Source: Geodermatophilaceae bacterium NBWT11 | GTDB lineage: Bacteria > Actinomycetota > Actinomycetes > Mycobacteriales > Geodermatophilaceae | Reading direction: 5' to 3' | Assembly (NCBI GenBank): GCA_014218215.1 | Contig: CP043652.1 | Span: forward strand, 4,340,001-4,404,000 | Length of the DNA stretch: 64,000 nucleotides | In this document: positions 34,232 to 42,038 of the stretch, piece by piece | How positions within the stretch are numbered: the first letter of the stretch is position 1 | Layout: the number at the start of each line of letters is the position of its first letter | Program-made: the position numbers and the translations under genes | Notes under the pieces: generated by a model | The model's database searches: none | The model's input: only the letters and a program-made list of their open reading frames with translations | Told to the model about the DNA's origin: nothing

Positions 34232-34255
34232 GTGGACGAGGTTACGCGCGCAGCG

Positions 34256-34957
34256 TCAGACCGTCGTCCCAGCGCCGCCGCCGACGACGGCGTCCGAGGA
34301 GGCCTTGCGACGTCGGCCCGGCTTCTTCTTCGGCGGGATCAGCGCGCTGACGTCGCCGCCGGTGTCGTTGACCCGCACCACGAACGGACGGGTCTCGGTG
34401 TAGTTCACGACCGAGATCGAGGCGGGGTCGGCCACGATGCGCTGGAACTGGTCCAGGTGCATGCCGTAGGCGTCGGCCAGGATCGCCTTGATCACGTCGC
34501 CGTGGCTGCAGGCCAGCCAGACGGCGTCCGGACCCAGCCGGGCGTTCCACTCCCGGACGGCGGCGACGGCGCGGGCCTGGGTCTGGGCGAGCCCCTCCCC
34601 CTCCGGGCCGGGGAACACCGCGGCCGAGGGGTGCTGCTGGACGACCTTCCACAGCGGTTCCTTGAGCAGGTCCTTGATCGGCTTGCCGGTCCAGTCGCCG
34701 TAGCGGCACTCACCGAGCCGGTCGTCGGTCTGCAGCTCCAGCTCGCGCCCGGCCAGCACCGCGCCCGCGGTCTGCTGGCAGCGCTCCAGCGGGCTGGCCA
34801 CGACCGCGGCCAGCGGCACCGGGGCCAGCCGGGCCCCGACCGCGGCCACCTGCGCCTCACCGGTCTCGTCCAACCGCACCCCGGGGGTCCAGCCGGCCAG
34901 CACCCCGGAGGCGTTCGCCGTCGTCCGACCGTGCCTCAGGAGGATCAGCGTCGTCAC
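34256..34957 (-). CDS. Histidine phosphatase (phosphoglycerate-mutase-like), Rv2135c-like
   Basis: The 233-residue protein has the catalytic start TLILLRHGRTTAN (phospho-His in RHG), ASPLERCQQTA, and the second histidine in CSHGDVIKAIL. It would remove phosphate from a small molecule or protein. It also has a basic C-terminal tail PPKKKPGRRRK. GTG 34957 is 7 bases after TAGGCT (34965-34970). The order uppP - phosphatase - DUF3090 matches Rv2136c-Rv2134c. Confidence 0.88.
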   Translation of the reverse strand: MTTLILLRHGRTTANASGVLAGWTPGVRLDETGEAQVAAVGARLAPVPLAAVVASPLERCQQTAGAVLAGRELELQTDDRLGECRYGDWTGKPIKDLLKEPLWKVVQQHPSAAVFPGPEGEGLAQTQARAVAAVREWNARLGPDAVWLACSHGDVIKAILADAYGMHLDQFQRIVADPASISVVNYTETRPFVVRVNDTGGDVSALIPPKKKPGRRRKASSDAVVGGGAGTTV

Positions 34958-34964
34958 GGCCGTG

Positions 34965-34970
34965 AGCCTA
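34965..34970 (-). promoter_or_regulatory. Putative leaderless -10 element for the histidine phosphatase gene
   Basis: TAGGCT lies 7 bases before GTG 34957, in the short gap after uppP. Confidence 0.4.
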
Positions 34971-34976
34971 GGCGCG

Positions 34977-35792
34977 CTACGGCGACAGCACCCCGGCACC
35001 GACCAGGGCGAGGAGCACCAGGCCCAGCACGATCCGGTAGACGACGAACGGGGTGAAGGTGCCACGCTCCAGGTAGCGCAGCAGCCAGGCGATGACGGCC
35101 AGGCCGACGCCGAAGGCGATCACGGTGGCCAGCAGCGTCGGGCCCCAGTCGATGCCGCTGTCCAGGGACTCGTAGGCCTGGAAGAACCCCGAGCCGAGGA
35201 CGGCGGGGATGGCCAGCAGGAACGAGTAGCGCGCCGCGGCCGCCCGGGAGTAGCCCAGGAAGAGGCCCATGGTGATGGTGCCGCCGGACCGGGAGACACC
35301 GGGGATCAGCGCCGCGGCCTGGGCCAGCCCGTAGAGGATCCCGTGCTTGACGGTGAGCTCGCTGACCTGGCGCTGCTTGCTGCCCACCCGGTCGGCCCAG
35401 AACAGGACCAGCGAGAACACGACGAGGGCGATCGCGACGATCCGCAGGTCGCGCAGGGTGGTCTCGATCTGGTCCTGGAAGAGCAGCCCGAGGACGACGA
35501 TCGGGATCGACCCGATGATGATCAGCCAGCCCATCCGGGCGTCGGGCTCCGAGCGCAGCGACCGGTTGCCCAGCGAACGCACCCAGGTCGAGACGATCCG
35601 GATGATGTCGTGCCGGAAGTACAGCAGGACGGCGATCTCGGTGCCGATCTGGGTGATCGCGGTGAACGCGGCACCGGGGTCCTCCCAGCCGAAGGCCTCC
35701 CCCACCACGCGCAGGTGCGCACTGGAGGAGATCGGCAGGAACTCGGTGAGGCCCTGCACCAGGCCCAGGACGACGGCTTCGAACCAGCCCAC
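34977..35792 (-). CDS. uppP: Undecaprenyl-diphosphatase UppP (BacA)
   Basis: UppP dephosphorylates undecaprenyl pyrophosphate to recycle the cell-wall lipid carrier. The 271-residue membrane protein has the active-site segments GLTEFLPISSSAHLRVVG and PGVSRSGGTITMGLFLG, with about eight membrane helices. GTG 35792 starts 5 bases after a short upstream frame (35798-35851) and an 18-bp palindrome, which may affect its expression. Confidence 0.94.
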   Translation of the reverse strand: MGWFEAVVLGLVQGLTEFLPISSSAHLRVVGEAFGWEDPGAAFTAITQIGTEIAVLLYFRHDIIRIVSTWVRSLGNRSLRSEPDARMGWLIIIGSIPIVVLGLLFQDQIETTLRDLRIVAIALVVFSLVLFWADRVGSKQRQVSELTVKHGILYGLAQAAALIPGVSRSGGTITMGLFLGYSRAAAARYSFLLAIPAVLGSGFFQAYESLDSGIDWGPTLLATVIAFGVGLAVIAWLLRYLERGTFTPFVVYRIVLGLVLLALVGAGVLSP

Positions 35793-35797
35793 GCCGC

Positions 35798-35851
35798 TCA
35801 GCCCCGACCGGTCGGGGCGGCGGCGGAACGGGTCACACGGGGAGCGGGCAC
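35798..35851 (-). CDS. Possible 17-codon leader peptide before uppP
   Basis: GTG 35851 begins a 17-codon frame (VPAPRVTRSAAAPTGRG) that ends 5 bases before uppP. TAGGGT at 35859-35864 lies exactly 7 bases upstream, the spacing seen at leaderless genes nearby. The 3' part contains the perfect palindrome GCCCCGACC-GGTCGGGGC at 35801-35818. Translation of this frame is not proven. Confidence 0.35.
   Translation of the reverse strand: MPAPRVTRSAAAPTGRG
35801..35818. promoter_or_regulatory. 18-bp perfect palindrome before uppP
   Basis: GCCCCGACC is followed directly by its complement GGTCGGGGC, 9 bases before the uppP start codon. It may be an operator, or an RNA hairpin that could affect translation of uppP. 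Confidence 0.45.
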
Positions 35852-35939
35852 GGCAGGCACCCTAGGGCGCGGGCCTGTGCCGGGCCGGGGTCGACACGGG
35901 TGTCGCCGGTCGCTGACGAGCGCCCGCAGCACACGCCGG

Positions 35940-35945
35940 TAGGTT
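35940..35945 (+). promoter_or_regulatory. Putative leaderless -10 element for the aldo/keto reductase gene
   Basis: TAGGTT lies 8 bases before GTG 35954. Confidence 0.35.
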
Positions 35946-35953
35946 GACCCGTC

Positions 35954-36931
35954 GTGGAACAGCGGGCGTTGGGGCGCAGCGGCCTGGTGGTCTCCCGGCT
36001 GGCGCTGGGCACGATGACCTGGGGCCGGGACACCGACGAGGACGAGGCTGCGATGCAGCTCACGGCCTTCGTCGACGCGGGCGGGACGCTGGTGGACACC
36101 GCCGACGTCTACGTCGACGGCGAGTCCGAGCGGACCCTGGGTCGGCTGTTGTCCGACGTCGTCCCCCGGGAGGACGTGCTGGTCGCGACCAAGGCCGTCG
36201 GCCGCACCCGGCCCGGCTCGATGGGCCGGGGCAGCTCCCGCGGGCACCTGCTGGCCGCCCTGGACGCCTCCCTCGAGCGGCTCGGCCTGGACCACGTCGA
36301 CCTGTGGCAGCTGCACTCCTGGGACGACGCCACCCCGCTGGAGGAGACCCTCGCCGCGGTCGACACCGCGGTGTCCTCCGGGCGCACCCGGTACGTCGGG
36401 GTGAGCAACTTCACCGGCTGGCAGACCGCGCAGGCCGCCACCTGGCAGCGCGCGTGGCCCGGCCGCACCCCGCTGGTCAGCACGCAGGTGGAGTACTCGC
36501 TGCTGCAGCGCGGCGTGGAGCGCGAGGTCGTGCCGGCCGCCGAGGCGCTCGGCCTGGGCCTGCTCCCCTGGTCCCCGCTGGGCCGTGGGCTGCTCACCGG
36601 CAAGTACCGGCACGCGACCCCGAGCGACTCCCGGGGCGCCTCGCCGCAGTGGTCGGGCTTCATCGACGGGCTGCGCTCCAAGAACGCCGAGCGCGTGGTG
36701 GAGGCGGTGATCACCGCCGCGCAGGGCCTGAACACGGTGCCGCTGGCCGTGGCGCTGGCCTGGCTGCGCGACCGTCCCGGCGTCGTGGCCCCCGTCGTCG
36801 GCGCCCGCACCGCTGCCCAGCTGCAGGTCAGCCTGGACGCCGAGGACGTCACCCTGCCCGCAGCGATCCGCCGGGCGCTGGACGACGTCTCGGCCCCGCA
36901 CACCTCCTACCCCGACCGCCGGCCCGGATGA
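35954..36931 (+). CDS. Aldo/keto reductase
   Basis: The 325-residue TIM-barrel protein reduces carbonyl compounds with NADPH. It starts RALGRSGLVVSRLALGTMTWG, has the catalytic Tyr in DTADVYVDGESE, Lys in VATKAVG and His in WQLHSWDD, and the cofactor segment near VAPVVGARTAAQL. The substrate is not known. The stop overlaps the RecD2-like start as ATGA. Confidence 0.9.
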   Translation: MEQRALGRSGLVVSRLALGTMTWGRDTDEDEAAMQLTAFVDAGGTLVDTADVYVDGESERTLGRLLSDVVPREDVLVATKAVGRTRPGSMGRGSSRGHLLAALDASLERLGLDHVDLWQLHSWDDATPLEETLAAVDTAVSSGRTRYVGVSNFTGWQTAQAATWQRAWPGRTPLVSTQVEYSLLQRGVEREVVPAAEALGLGLLPWSPLGRGLLTGKYRHATPSDSRGASPQWSGFIDGLRSKNAERVVEAVITAAQGLNTVPLAVALAWLRDRPGVVAPVVGARTAAQLQVSLDAEDVTLPAAIRRALDDVSAPHTSYPDRRPG

Positions 36932-38883
36932 CCTCGTCCACGGCCGGCCCGGCCCCCGACGTCGTCTTCGCCGCCTTCACCACCGCGGGGCTCTGGCCCG
37001 GGCTGGGCAAGCGGGCGGCCGCCGAGCTCCCCGAGGCCGGCATCCGGACGCCGGACGACGTCACCGCCGACAAGCTGGTCGGACTGCCCCGGGTCGGCCG
37101 GCAGCGCGCCGAGCGGCTGTTCTCCTCCTTCCTGGCCGCAGCCCCCACCTACGACGTCGTCGAGCTGCTGGTCACCGCCGGGGTCTCGGCCCGGCTGGCC
37201 GCCAACGCCGCCGAGGCCCTGGGCCCCGACGCCGCCCGCCGGCTGCGGGACGACCCGTGGATGCTGCTGTCGCTGTCCCAGGTGACCCTCGCGGACGCCG
37301 ACCGGCTGGCCGTGGCGGTGCTGCCCGGGGTGGACAAGCAGGACGCCCGGCGCGGCCGCGCGCTGGTCTCGCTGACCCTGCGCACGGCCACCCGGGACGG
37401 GCACACCGTGCTGCCGGTCGACCTGGTCGTCGCCGCGCTGCGCGCCGAGGGCGTCGAGGACCCGGCCGCTGCGGTGCTGGCCGCGGTCGACGGCGGCGAG
37501 GTGCTCGACCACGAGCCCCCGGAACCCGAGTTCGACCCGGAGTCCGACGAGGAACCGGCCGAGCCGGACCCGGCGCTGCGGATGCTGTCGCTGTCCCGGT
37601 ACGGGATGGCCGAGGAGGCAGTGGCGGAGAACGTCGTCCGGCTGGCCGCCACGGCCGAGCGGATCGCCGACCCGGCGTCGGTGCGGTCGGTGGCCAAGGG
37701 GCTGGACCCCGCGCAGCTCGAGGCCGTGGCGCAGGTGCTGGGCGCCGGCGTCAGCCTGCTCACCGGCGGGCCGGGCACCGGCAAGAGCCGCACCGTAGCC
37801 TCGGTGGTGAAGCTGCTGGAGTCCAAGGGCACCGAGGTCGCGCTGGCCGCCCCCACCGGGCGGGCGGCCAAGCGGCTGGAGGAGCTCACCGACCACCCGG
37901 CGGTCACCGTGCACCGGCTGCTGGGCGCGCAGGGCACCACCGGCGGGTTCGCCCGCAACGAGGAGTGGCCGCTGGACGCCGACGTGGTCGTCGTCGACGA
38001 GGCCTCGATGCTCGACGTCGAGCTCACCGCGGCGCTGCTGGAGGCCTGCGCCGACGGCACCCACCTGCTGCTGGTCGGCGACCCCGCTCAGCTGCCCTCG
38101 ATCGGCCCCGGCCACGTGCTCGGCGACATGATCGACTCCGGTGCGGTGCCGGTCACCGAGCTCACCACGCTGCACCGGCAGGCCGCCGGTGGCGCCATCG
38201 CGCGGCTCGCCACCGGCGTGCGCGGCGGGGAGCTCGTGCAGGTGGAGTCCCCCGACCGCGAGGTCGTCATCGTGCCGGCCACCGGCAGTGCCGAGGCAGC
38301 CCGCCGGGTGGTCCAGCTGGTCACCGACTCGATCCCCCGCGCGCTGTCGCTGGACCCGGCGACCGTGCAGGTGGTCACCCCGGTGCACCGCGGCCCGGCC
38401 GGCACCATCGAGCTGAACAAGGCGCTGAAGGCCCAGCTCAACCCCGGCGACGGCACCGTCTACGGCTTCGACGTCGGCGACCGGGTGGTGGCCACCGCCA
38501 ACCACCTCGACCTCGAACCCGTCGGGTTCGCCAACGGCGAGGTCGGCGTGGTCACCGGTGCCCGCGACGGGTCGTTGTCCATCGACTTCAGCTCTGGGCC
38601 CTGCAACGTCACCGGGACGGCGCTCAGCGACCTCAAGCACGGCTGGGCGATCACCGTGCACCGCGCCCAGGGCTCGGAGTGGCCCGGGGTCGTCGTCGTC
38701 CTGCCACCCGAGGCCGGCGGCATGCTGTCCCGGCCGCTGGTCTACACCGCGCTGACCCGTGCGCAGAAGCACCTGTCGATCGTGCACGCCTCGGGTGCCG
38801 CGCTGGCCCGGGCGGTGCGGGAGGTCGACGTCCGGCCCCGCCGCACCCGGCTCGCCCAGCTGCTGCGGGATCAAACCGACTGA
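36928..38883 (+). CDS. RecD2-like ATP-dependent DNA helicase
   Basis: The 651-residue superfamily 1B helicase has helix-hairpin-helix-like N-terminal segments (LPRVGRQRAERLF), Walker A LTGGPGTGKSRT near residue 280, Walker B VVDEASMLD, LVGDPAQLPSIGPG, and C-terminal motifs TVHRAQGSEWPGVVVVLP and TALTRAQKHLSIV. It is shorter than usual RecD2 proteins and lacks RecB/RecC partners nearby. It unwinds DNA 5'-3', with a repair role inferred from the family. An acidic linker (EPEFDPESDEEPAEPDP) lies at about 205. Confidence 0.9.
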   Translation: MTSSTAGPAPDVVFAAFTTAGLWPGLGKRAAAELPEAGIRTPDDVTADKLVGLPRVGRQRAERLFSSFLAAAPTYDVVELLVTAGVSARLAANAAEALGPDAARRLRDDPWMLLSLSQVTLADADRLAVAVLPGVDKQDARRGRALVSLTLRTATRDGHTVLPVDLVVAALRAEGVEDPAAAVLAAVDGGEVLDHEPPEPEFDPESDEEPAEPDPALRMLSLSRYGMAEEAVAENVVRLAATAERIADPASVRSVAKGLDPAQLEAVAQVLGAGVSLLTGGPGTGKSRTVASVVKLLESKGTEVALAAPTGRAAKRLEELTDHPAVTVHRLLGAQGTTGGFARNEEWPLDADVVVVDEASMLDVELTAALLEACADGTHLLLVGDPAQLPSIGPGHVLGDMIDSGAVPVTELTTLHRQAAGGAIARLATGVRGGELVQVESPDREVVIVPATGSAEAARRVVQLVTDSIPRALSLDPATVQVVTPVHRGPAGTIELNKALKAQLNPGDGTVYGFDVGDRVVATANHLDLEPVGFANGEVGVVTGARDGSLSIDFSSGPCNVTGTALSDLKHGWAITVHRAQGSEWPGVVVVLPPEAGGMLSRPLVYTALTRAQKHLSIVHASGAALARAVREVDVRPRRTRLAQLLRDQTD

Positions 38884-38914
38884 CAGACCCGCGGGCGTCG
38901 GGCAGGGTCGGGGC

Positions 38915-40492
38915 GTGGTGATCGAGCTCCGGGACGTCTCCTACGCGTGGCCGGACGGCACGCCGGTGCTCGACGGGCTCACCGCCTCGATCGGCCCGGG
39001 CCGGACCGGGCTGGTGGCGCCCAACGGCGCCGGCAAGACCACCCTGCTGCGGCTGCTCACCGGTGAGCTGACGCCGACCCGCGGCTCGGTGGTCGTCGAC
39101 GGCGTGCTCGGGCACCTGCCGCAGGACCTCACCGCCGACGCCGCCCGCACCGTCGCCGACGTCCTCGGGGTCGCCCCGGTGCTCGCTGCGATCGCCGCCG
39201 TCGAGGGCGGGGACACCGACCCCGCGCACCTGGACACCATCGGCACCGACTGGGACGTCGAGGAACGGGCGCGCGCCCAGCTCGACCGGCTCGGGCTCGG
39301 TGACGTCGCCCTGGACCGCAGGCTGGACACCCTCAGCGGCGGTCAGGTCGTGACCATCGGGCTGGCCGGCCAGCTGCTCCGCCGCCCCGACGTGCTGCTG
39401 CTCGACGAACCCACGAACAACCTGGACGGCGACGCCCGCGCGCGGCTGTACGCGGTGGTGGAGGGCTGGTCGGGCACCCTGCTGGTGGTCAGCCACGACC
39501 GGGAGCTGCTGGAGCGGGTCGACCGCATCGCCGAGCTGGACCACGGTGCGCTGAGGGTGCTCACCGGCCCGTTCTCTGCGTACGAGGCGGTCGTCGCGGC
39601 CGAGCAAGAGGCCGCCGAACGCGACGTCCGCGGCGCCGAGCAGGCGCTGAAGCGGGAGAAGCGGGACCGGCAGGAGGCCCGCGAGCGCGCCGAACGGCGG
39701 GCCGGGAGCGCGGCCCGCAAGGCCCCCGACGCCGGCATCCCGAAGATCCTGGCCGGCGCACGCCAGCGCCGGGCGCAGGAGTCCGCCGGGCGCGCCGACG
39801 GGACGCACGCCGGCCGGGTGGACGACGCCCGGGCCCGCCTGGACCGGGCCGAGGCCGGGCTGCGCGAGGACCAGGTGGTCACCGTCGACCTGCCCGAGAC
39901 CCGGGTGCCGGCCGGGCGCACCGTCGTCGCGGCGGTGGGCGTGCGGGTGCGGGACCTCTTCGGCGCCGGGCTGGACCTCGAGCTGCGCGGCCCCGAGCGA
40001 CTGGCGCTCACCGGCCCGAACGGCAGCGGCAAGACCACCCTGCTGCGGGTGCTCGCCGGGCTCCAGCAACCCGACGCCGGCACCGTGCGGCGGGCCGAGG
40101 GCGGGGTGGCCCACCTGTCGCAGCGGCTGGACACCCTGGACCCGGCCCGGTCGGTGGCCGACTGCCTCGCCGACGCCGCGCCCGACCGCCCCGAGGCCGA
40201 GCGGCGCACGGTGCTGGCCAGGTTCCTGTTCCGGGGCGAGCGGGCCGACCTGCCGGTGGGCGCTCTCTCCGGCGGCGAGCGGCTGCGGGCCACCCTCGCC
40301 GTCGTCCTCGCCGCGCGGCCGGCCCCGCAGCTGCTGCTCCTGGACGAGCCGACGAACAACCTGGACCTGGGCAGCGTGGCCCAGCTGGAGTCGGCGCTGG
40401 CCGGCTACCAGGGGGCGCTCGTGGTGGTCAGCCACGACCCCCGGTTCCTCGCCGCCCTCGCGCCGGACCGGTGGCTCGAGCTCAGTCGGTAG
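38915..40492 (+). CDS. ABC-F family ATPase
   Basis: The 525-residue protein has two ABC domains and no membrane segment. Walker A motifs are APNGAGKTT and TGPNGSGKTT. Signatures are LSGGQ and LSGGE, and both sites have DEPTNNLD. A charged linker (about 215-310, Glu/Arg-rich) joins them. ABC-F proteins bind the ribosome E site and act in translation or antibiotic protection. Which applies here is not clear. GTG 38915 or 38918 is the start. Its end overlaps the convergent DUF2470 gene by 11 bases. Confidence 0.88.
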   Translation: MVIELRDVSYAWPDGTPVLDGLTASIGPGRTGLVAPNGAGKTTLLRLLTGELTPTRGSVVVDGVLGHLPQDLTADAARTVADVLGVAPVLAAIAAVEGGDTDPAHLDTIGTDWDVEERARAQLDRLGLGDVALDRRLDTLSGGQVVTIGLAGQLLRRPDVLLLDEPTNNLDGDARARLYAVVEGWSGTLLVVSHDRELLERVDRIAELDHGALRVLTGPFSAYEAVVAAEQEAAERDVRGAEQALKREKRDRQEARERAERRAGSAARKAPDAGIPKILAGARQRRAQESAGRADGTHAGRVDDARARLDRAEAGLREDQVVTVDLPETRVPAGRTVVAAVGVRVRDLFGAGLDLELRGPERLALTGPNGSGKTTLLRVLAGLQQPDAGTVRRAEGGVAHLSQRLDTLDPARSVADCLADAAPDRPEAERRTVLARFLFRGERADLPVGALSGGERLRATLAVVLAARPAPQLLLLDEPTNNLDLGSVAQLESALAGYQGALVVVSHDPRFLAALAPDRWLELSR

Positions 40493-41255
40493 CGCGGCAG
40501 CAGCGCCGGGCGGCGCACATCATCCGGTGCACGGCCGGGCCGAGCTGGTCCTCGCTGTCGACGGGGACGTCGAAGGGCACCCGCACGTCGCGGTGCCCCC
40601 GGCCGGACTCGATCCGCAGCCGGAAGCCGGCCCGGTCCAGGCCCAGCGGCCGGACGACGTCGCCGTCCGCGACCCACGCGGCCGGGATGCGCGAGCGCAG
40701 CAGGGCGAGCTCCTCGGGGTGGTCGGCGTCCAGGTGCTGCAGGGCCGAGCTCTCCACGGCCACCAGCGGGTCGGGGTCGGCTGCGGTGTAGTCCTCGGGC
40801 TCGATCTCGGTGGTGCCGCCGTTCTCCCCGAGCACCACCTCGGCCAGGTCCAGCCGCAGCAGCGTCGCGCTGACCCCCACGTCGAGCAGGGCGCCGGCGG
40901 GGAGCACCTCGGCGAACTCCAGGGCGGCCTCCCGGGACTCGTCGTCCGGCACCGGGGCGAGCCAGCCCGAGAGCCAGAGCTGGGCCCGGACCGGGTCACG
41001 CAGGCTGACCGGGGCGTGGTCGGTGACCATGACCAGGGCGGCCAGGTCGCCGTCCTCGGCGGTGCGGACGGCGACGGCCAGCTCCCCCGCGGCCGGCACG
41101 ACCAGCAGCACGGACCCCGCCTTCGTGGTGGCGTGGGCGAGCACCCGGGAGCCGGAGACGCCGGCCGCGCAGACGGCAGCGGACGGGCGACAGGCCACGG
41201 TGCGGGCGCGCTCGGCGGCGGTGGGCCGGACGACGGGCGGGGTGGTCGAGGTCAT
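40482..41255 (-). CDS. DUF2470-domain protein (HugZ-like, possibly haem/iron-linked)
   Basis: The 257-residue protein resembles two-part DUF2470 proteins: a split-barrel flavin/haem-binding-like N-terminal domain (VLAHATTKAGSVLLVVP to VRAQLWLSGWLAPVP) and a DUF2470 domain (ESSALQHLDADHPEELALL, RLRIESGRG). Relatives are linked with haem use, but the haem-oxygenase residues were not identified. A cysteine-rich end (CAARRCC) is unusual. An IdeR-type box (41278-41296) lies 22 bases before its ATG, so iron repression is likely. Confidence 0.8.
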   Translation of the reverse strand: MTSTTPPVVRPTAAERARTVACRPSAAVCAAGVSGSRVLAHATTKAGSVLLVVPAAGELAVAVRTAEDGDLAALVMVTDHAPVSLRDPVRAQLWLSGWLAPVPDDESREAALEFAEVLPAGALLDVGVSATLLRLDLAEVVLGENGGTTEIEPEDYTAADPDPLVAVESSALQHLDADHPEELALLRSRIPAAWVADGDVVRPLGLDRAGFRLRIESGRGHRDVRVPFDVPVDSEDQLGPAVHRMMCAARRCCRATD

Positions 41256-41277
41256 CGGTGGTCCTTCGCTCGGGATG

Positions 41278-41296
41278 TAAGGTGAGCCTAACCGAA
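41278..41296. promoter_or_regulatory. IdeR/DtxR iron box between DUF2470 gene and rpsD
   Basis: TAAGGTGAGCCTAACCGAA matches the IdeR/DtxR consensus TTAGGTTAGGCTAACCTAA at 15 of 19 positions, including the GG/CC core. It lies 22 bases before the DUF2470 ATG and 12 bases before the rpsD GTG, so it could control either or both. Confidence 0.7.
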
Positions 41297-41308
41297 CAAG
41301 GAGGCCTC

Positions 41309-41923
41309 GTGAACACCCCTCGACCGAAGGTGCGCCTGTCCCGCGCCCTGGGCATGCCGCTCACCCCCAAGTGCGTGAAGTACTTCGAGCGGCGGCCCTA
41401 CCCGCCCGGCGAGCACGGCCGCAAGCGCAAGAACACCAGCGACTACAAGACGCGGTTGATGGAGAAGCAGCGGCTGCGTGCCCAGTACGACGTCAGCGAG
41501 ACCCAGCTGCGTCTGGCCTTCGACCGGGCCAAGAAGACCAGTCGCAACACCGGCGCCAAGACCGGTGAGGCGCTGCTGCTCGACCTCGAGGCCCGTCTGG
41601 ACGCCACCGTGCTGCGCGCCGGCTTCGCCCGGACGATCTACCAGGCCCGGCAGACCGTGACCCACCACCACGTGACGGTCAACGGCAGGCGCGTCGACCG
41701 GCCCAGCTACCGGGTCGAGCCCGGCGACGTGGTCGCGATCGCCGAGCGCAGCAAGCCCAAGCAGCCCTTCCAGGTCGCAGCCTCCGGTGCCCACGCCGAG
41801 GCCCCGAAGTACCTGGACGTCCGGCTGACCGAGCTCACCTGCTTCGTCGTCCGCCGACCCCAGCGCACCGAGATCCCGGTGCAGTGCGAGGAGCAGCTGG
41901 TCGTGGAGCACTACTCCCGCTGA
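41309..41923 (+). CDS. rpsD: 30S ribosomal protein S4, cysteine-free form
   Basis: S4 binds 16S rRNA early in 30S assembly. The 204-residue protein has the core RRPYPPGEHGRKRKNTSDYKT and the S4 RNA-binding domain LDATVLRAGFARTIYQARQTVTHHHVTVNGR. The N-terminus PRPKVRLSRALGMPLTP lacks the four zinc-binding cysteines of the C+ type. It stands alone, not in the alpha operon. AAGGAGG lies 4 bases before GTG 41309. An IdeR box in the promoter region is unexpected for this gene and may serve only the divergent neighbour. Confidence 0.93.
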   Translation: MNTPRPKVRLSRALGMPLTPKCVKYFERRPYPPGEHGRKRKNTSDYKTRLMEKQRLRAQYDVSETQLRLAFDRAKKTSRNTGAKTGEALLLDLEARLDATVLRAGFARTIYQARQTVTHHHVTVNGRRVDRPSYRVEPGDVVAIAERSKPKQPFQVAASGAHAEAPKYLDVRLTELTCFVVRRPQRTEIPVQCEEQLVVEHYSR

Positions 41924-41927
41924 ACGT

Positions 41928-41975
41928 GGCGTGATCTGAACGCATTCGCGCCCAGGAATGCGAACAGGTCACGCC
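41928..41975 (+). terminator. Long hairpin after rpsD
   Basis: Arms 41928-41947 and 41956-41975 pair at 17 of 20 positions around an 8-base loop, starting 5 bases after the rpsD stop. No T tract follows, as is common in GC-rich actinobacteria. Confidence 0.65.
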
Positions 41976-42038
41976 CAGATGCTCGGGCGTTCACGTCCCG
42001 ACCCCCCAGACGACGCTCCGACCGGTCACCGTGGGCGG

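Noticed and set aside
41278-41296. Zur (zinc) box for the cysteine-free S4 gene
   Set aside because: The palindrome fits the IdeR/DtxR consensus and lacks the AT-rich centre of actinobacterial Zur sites.
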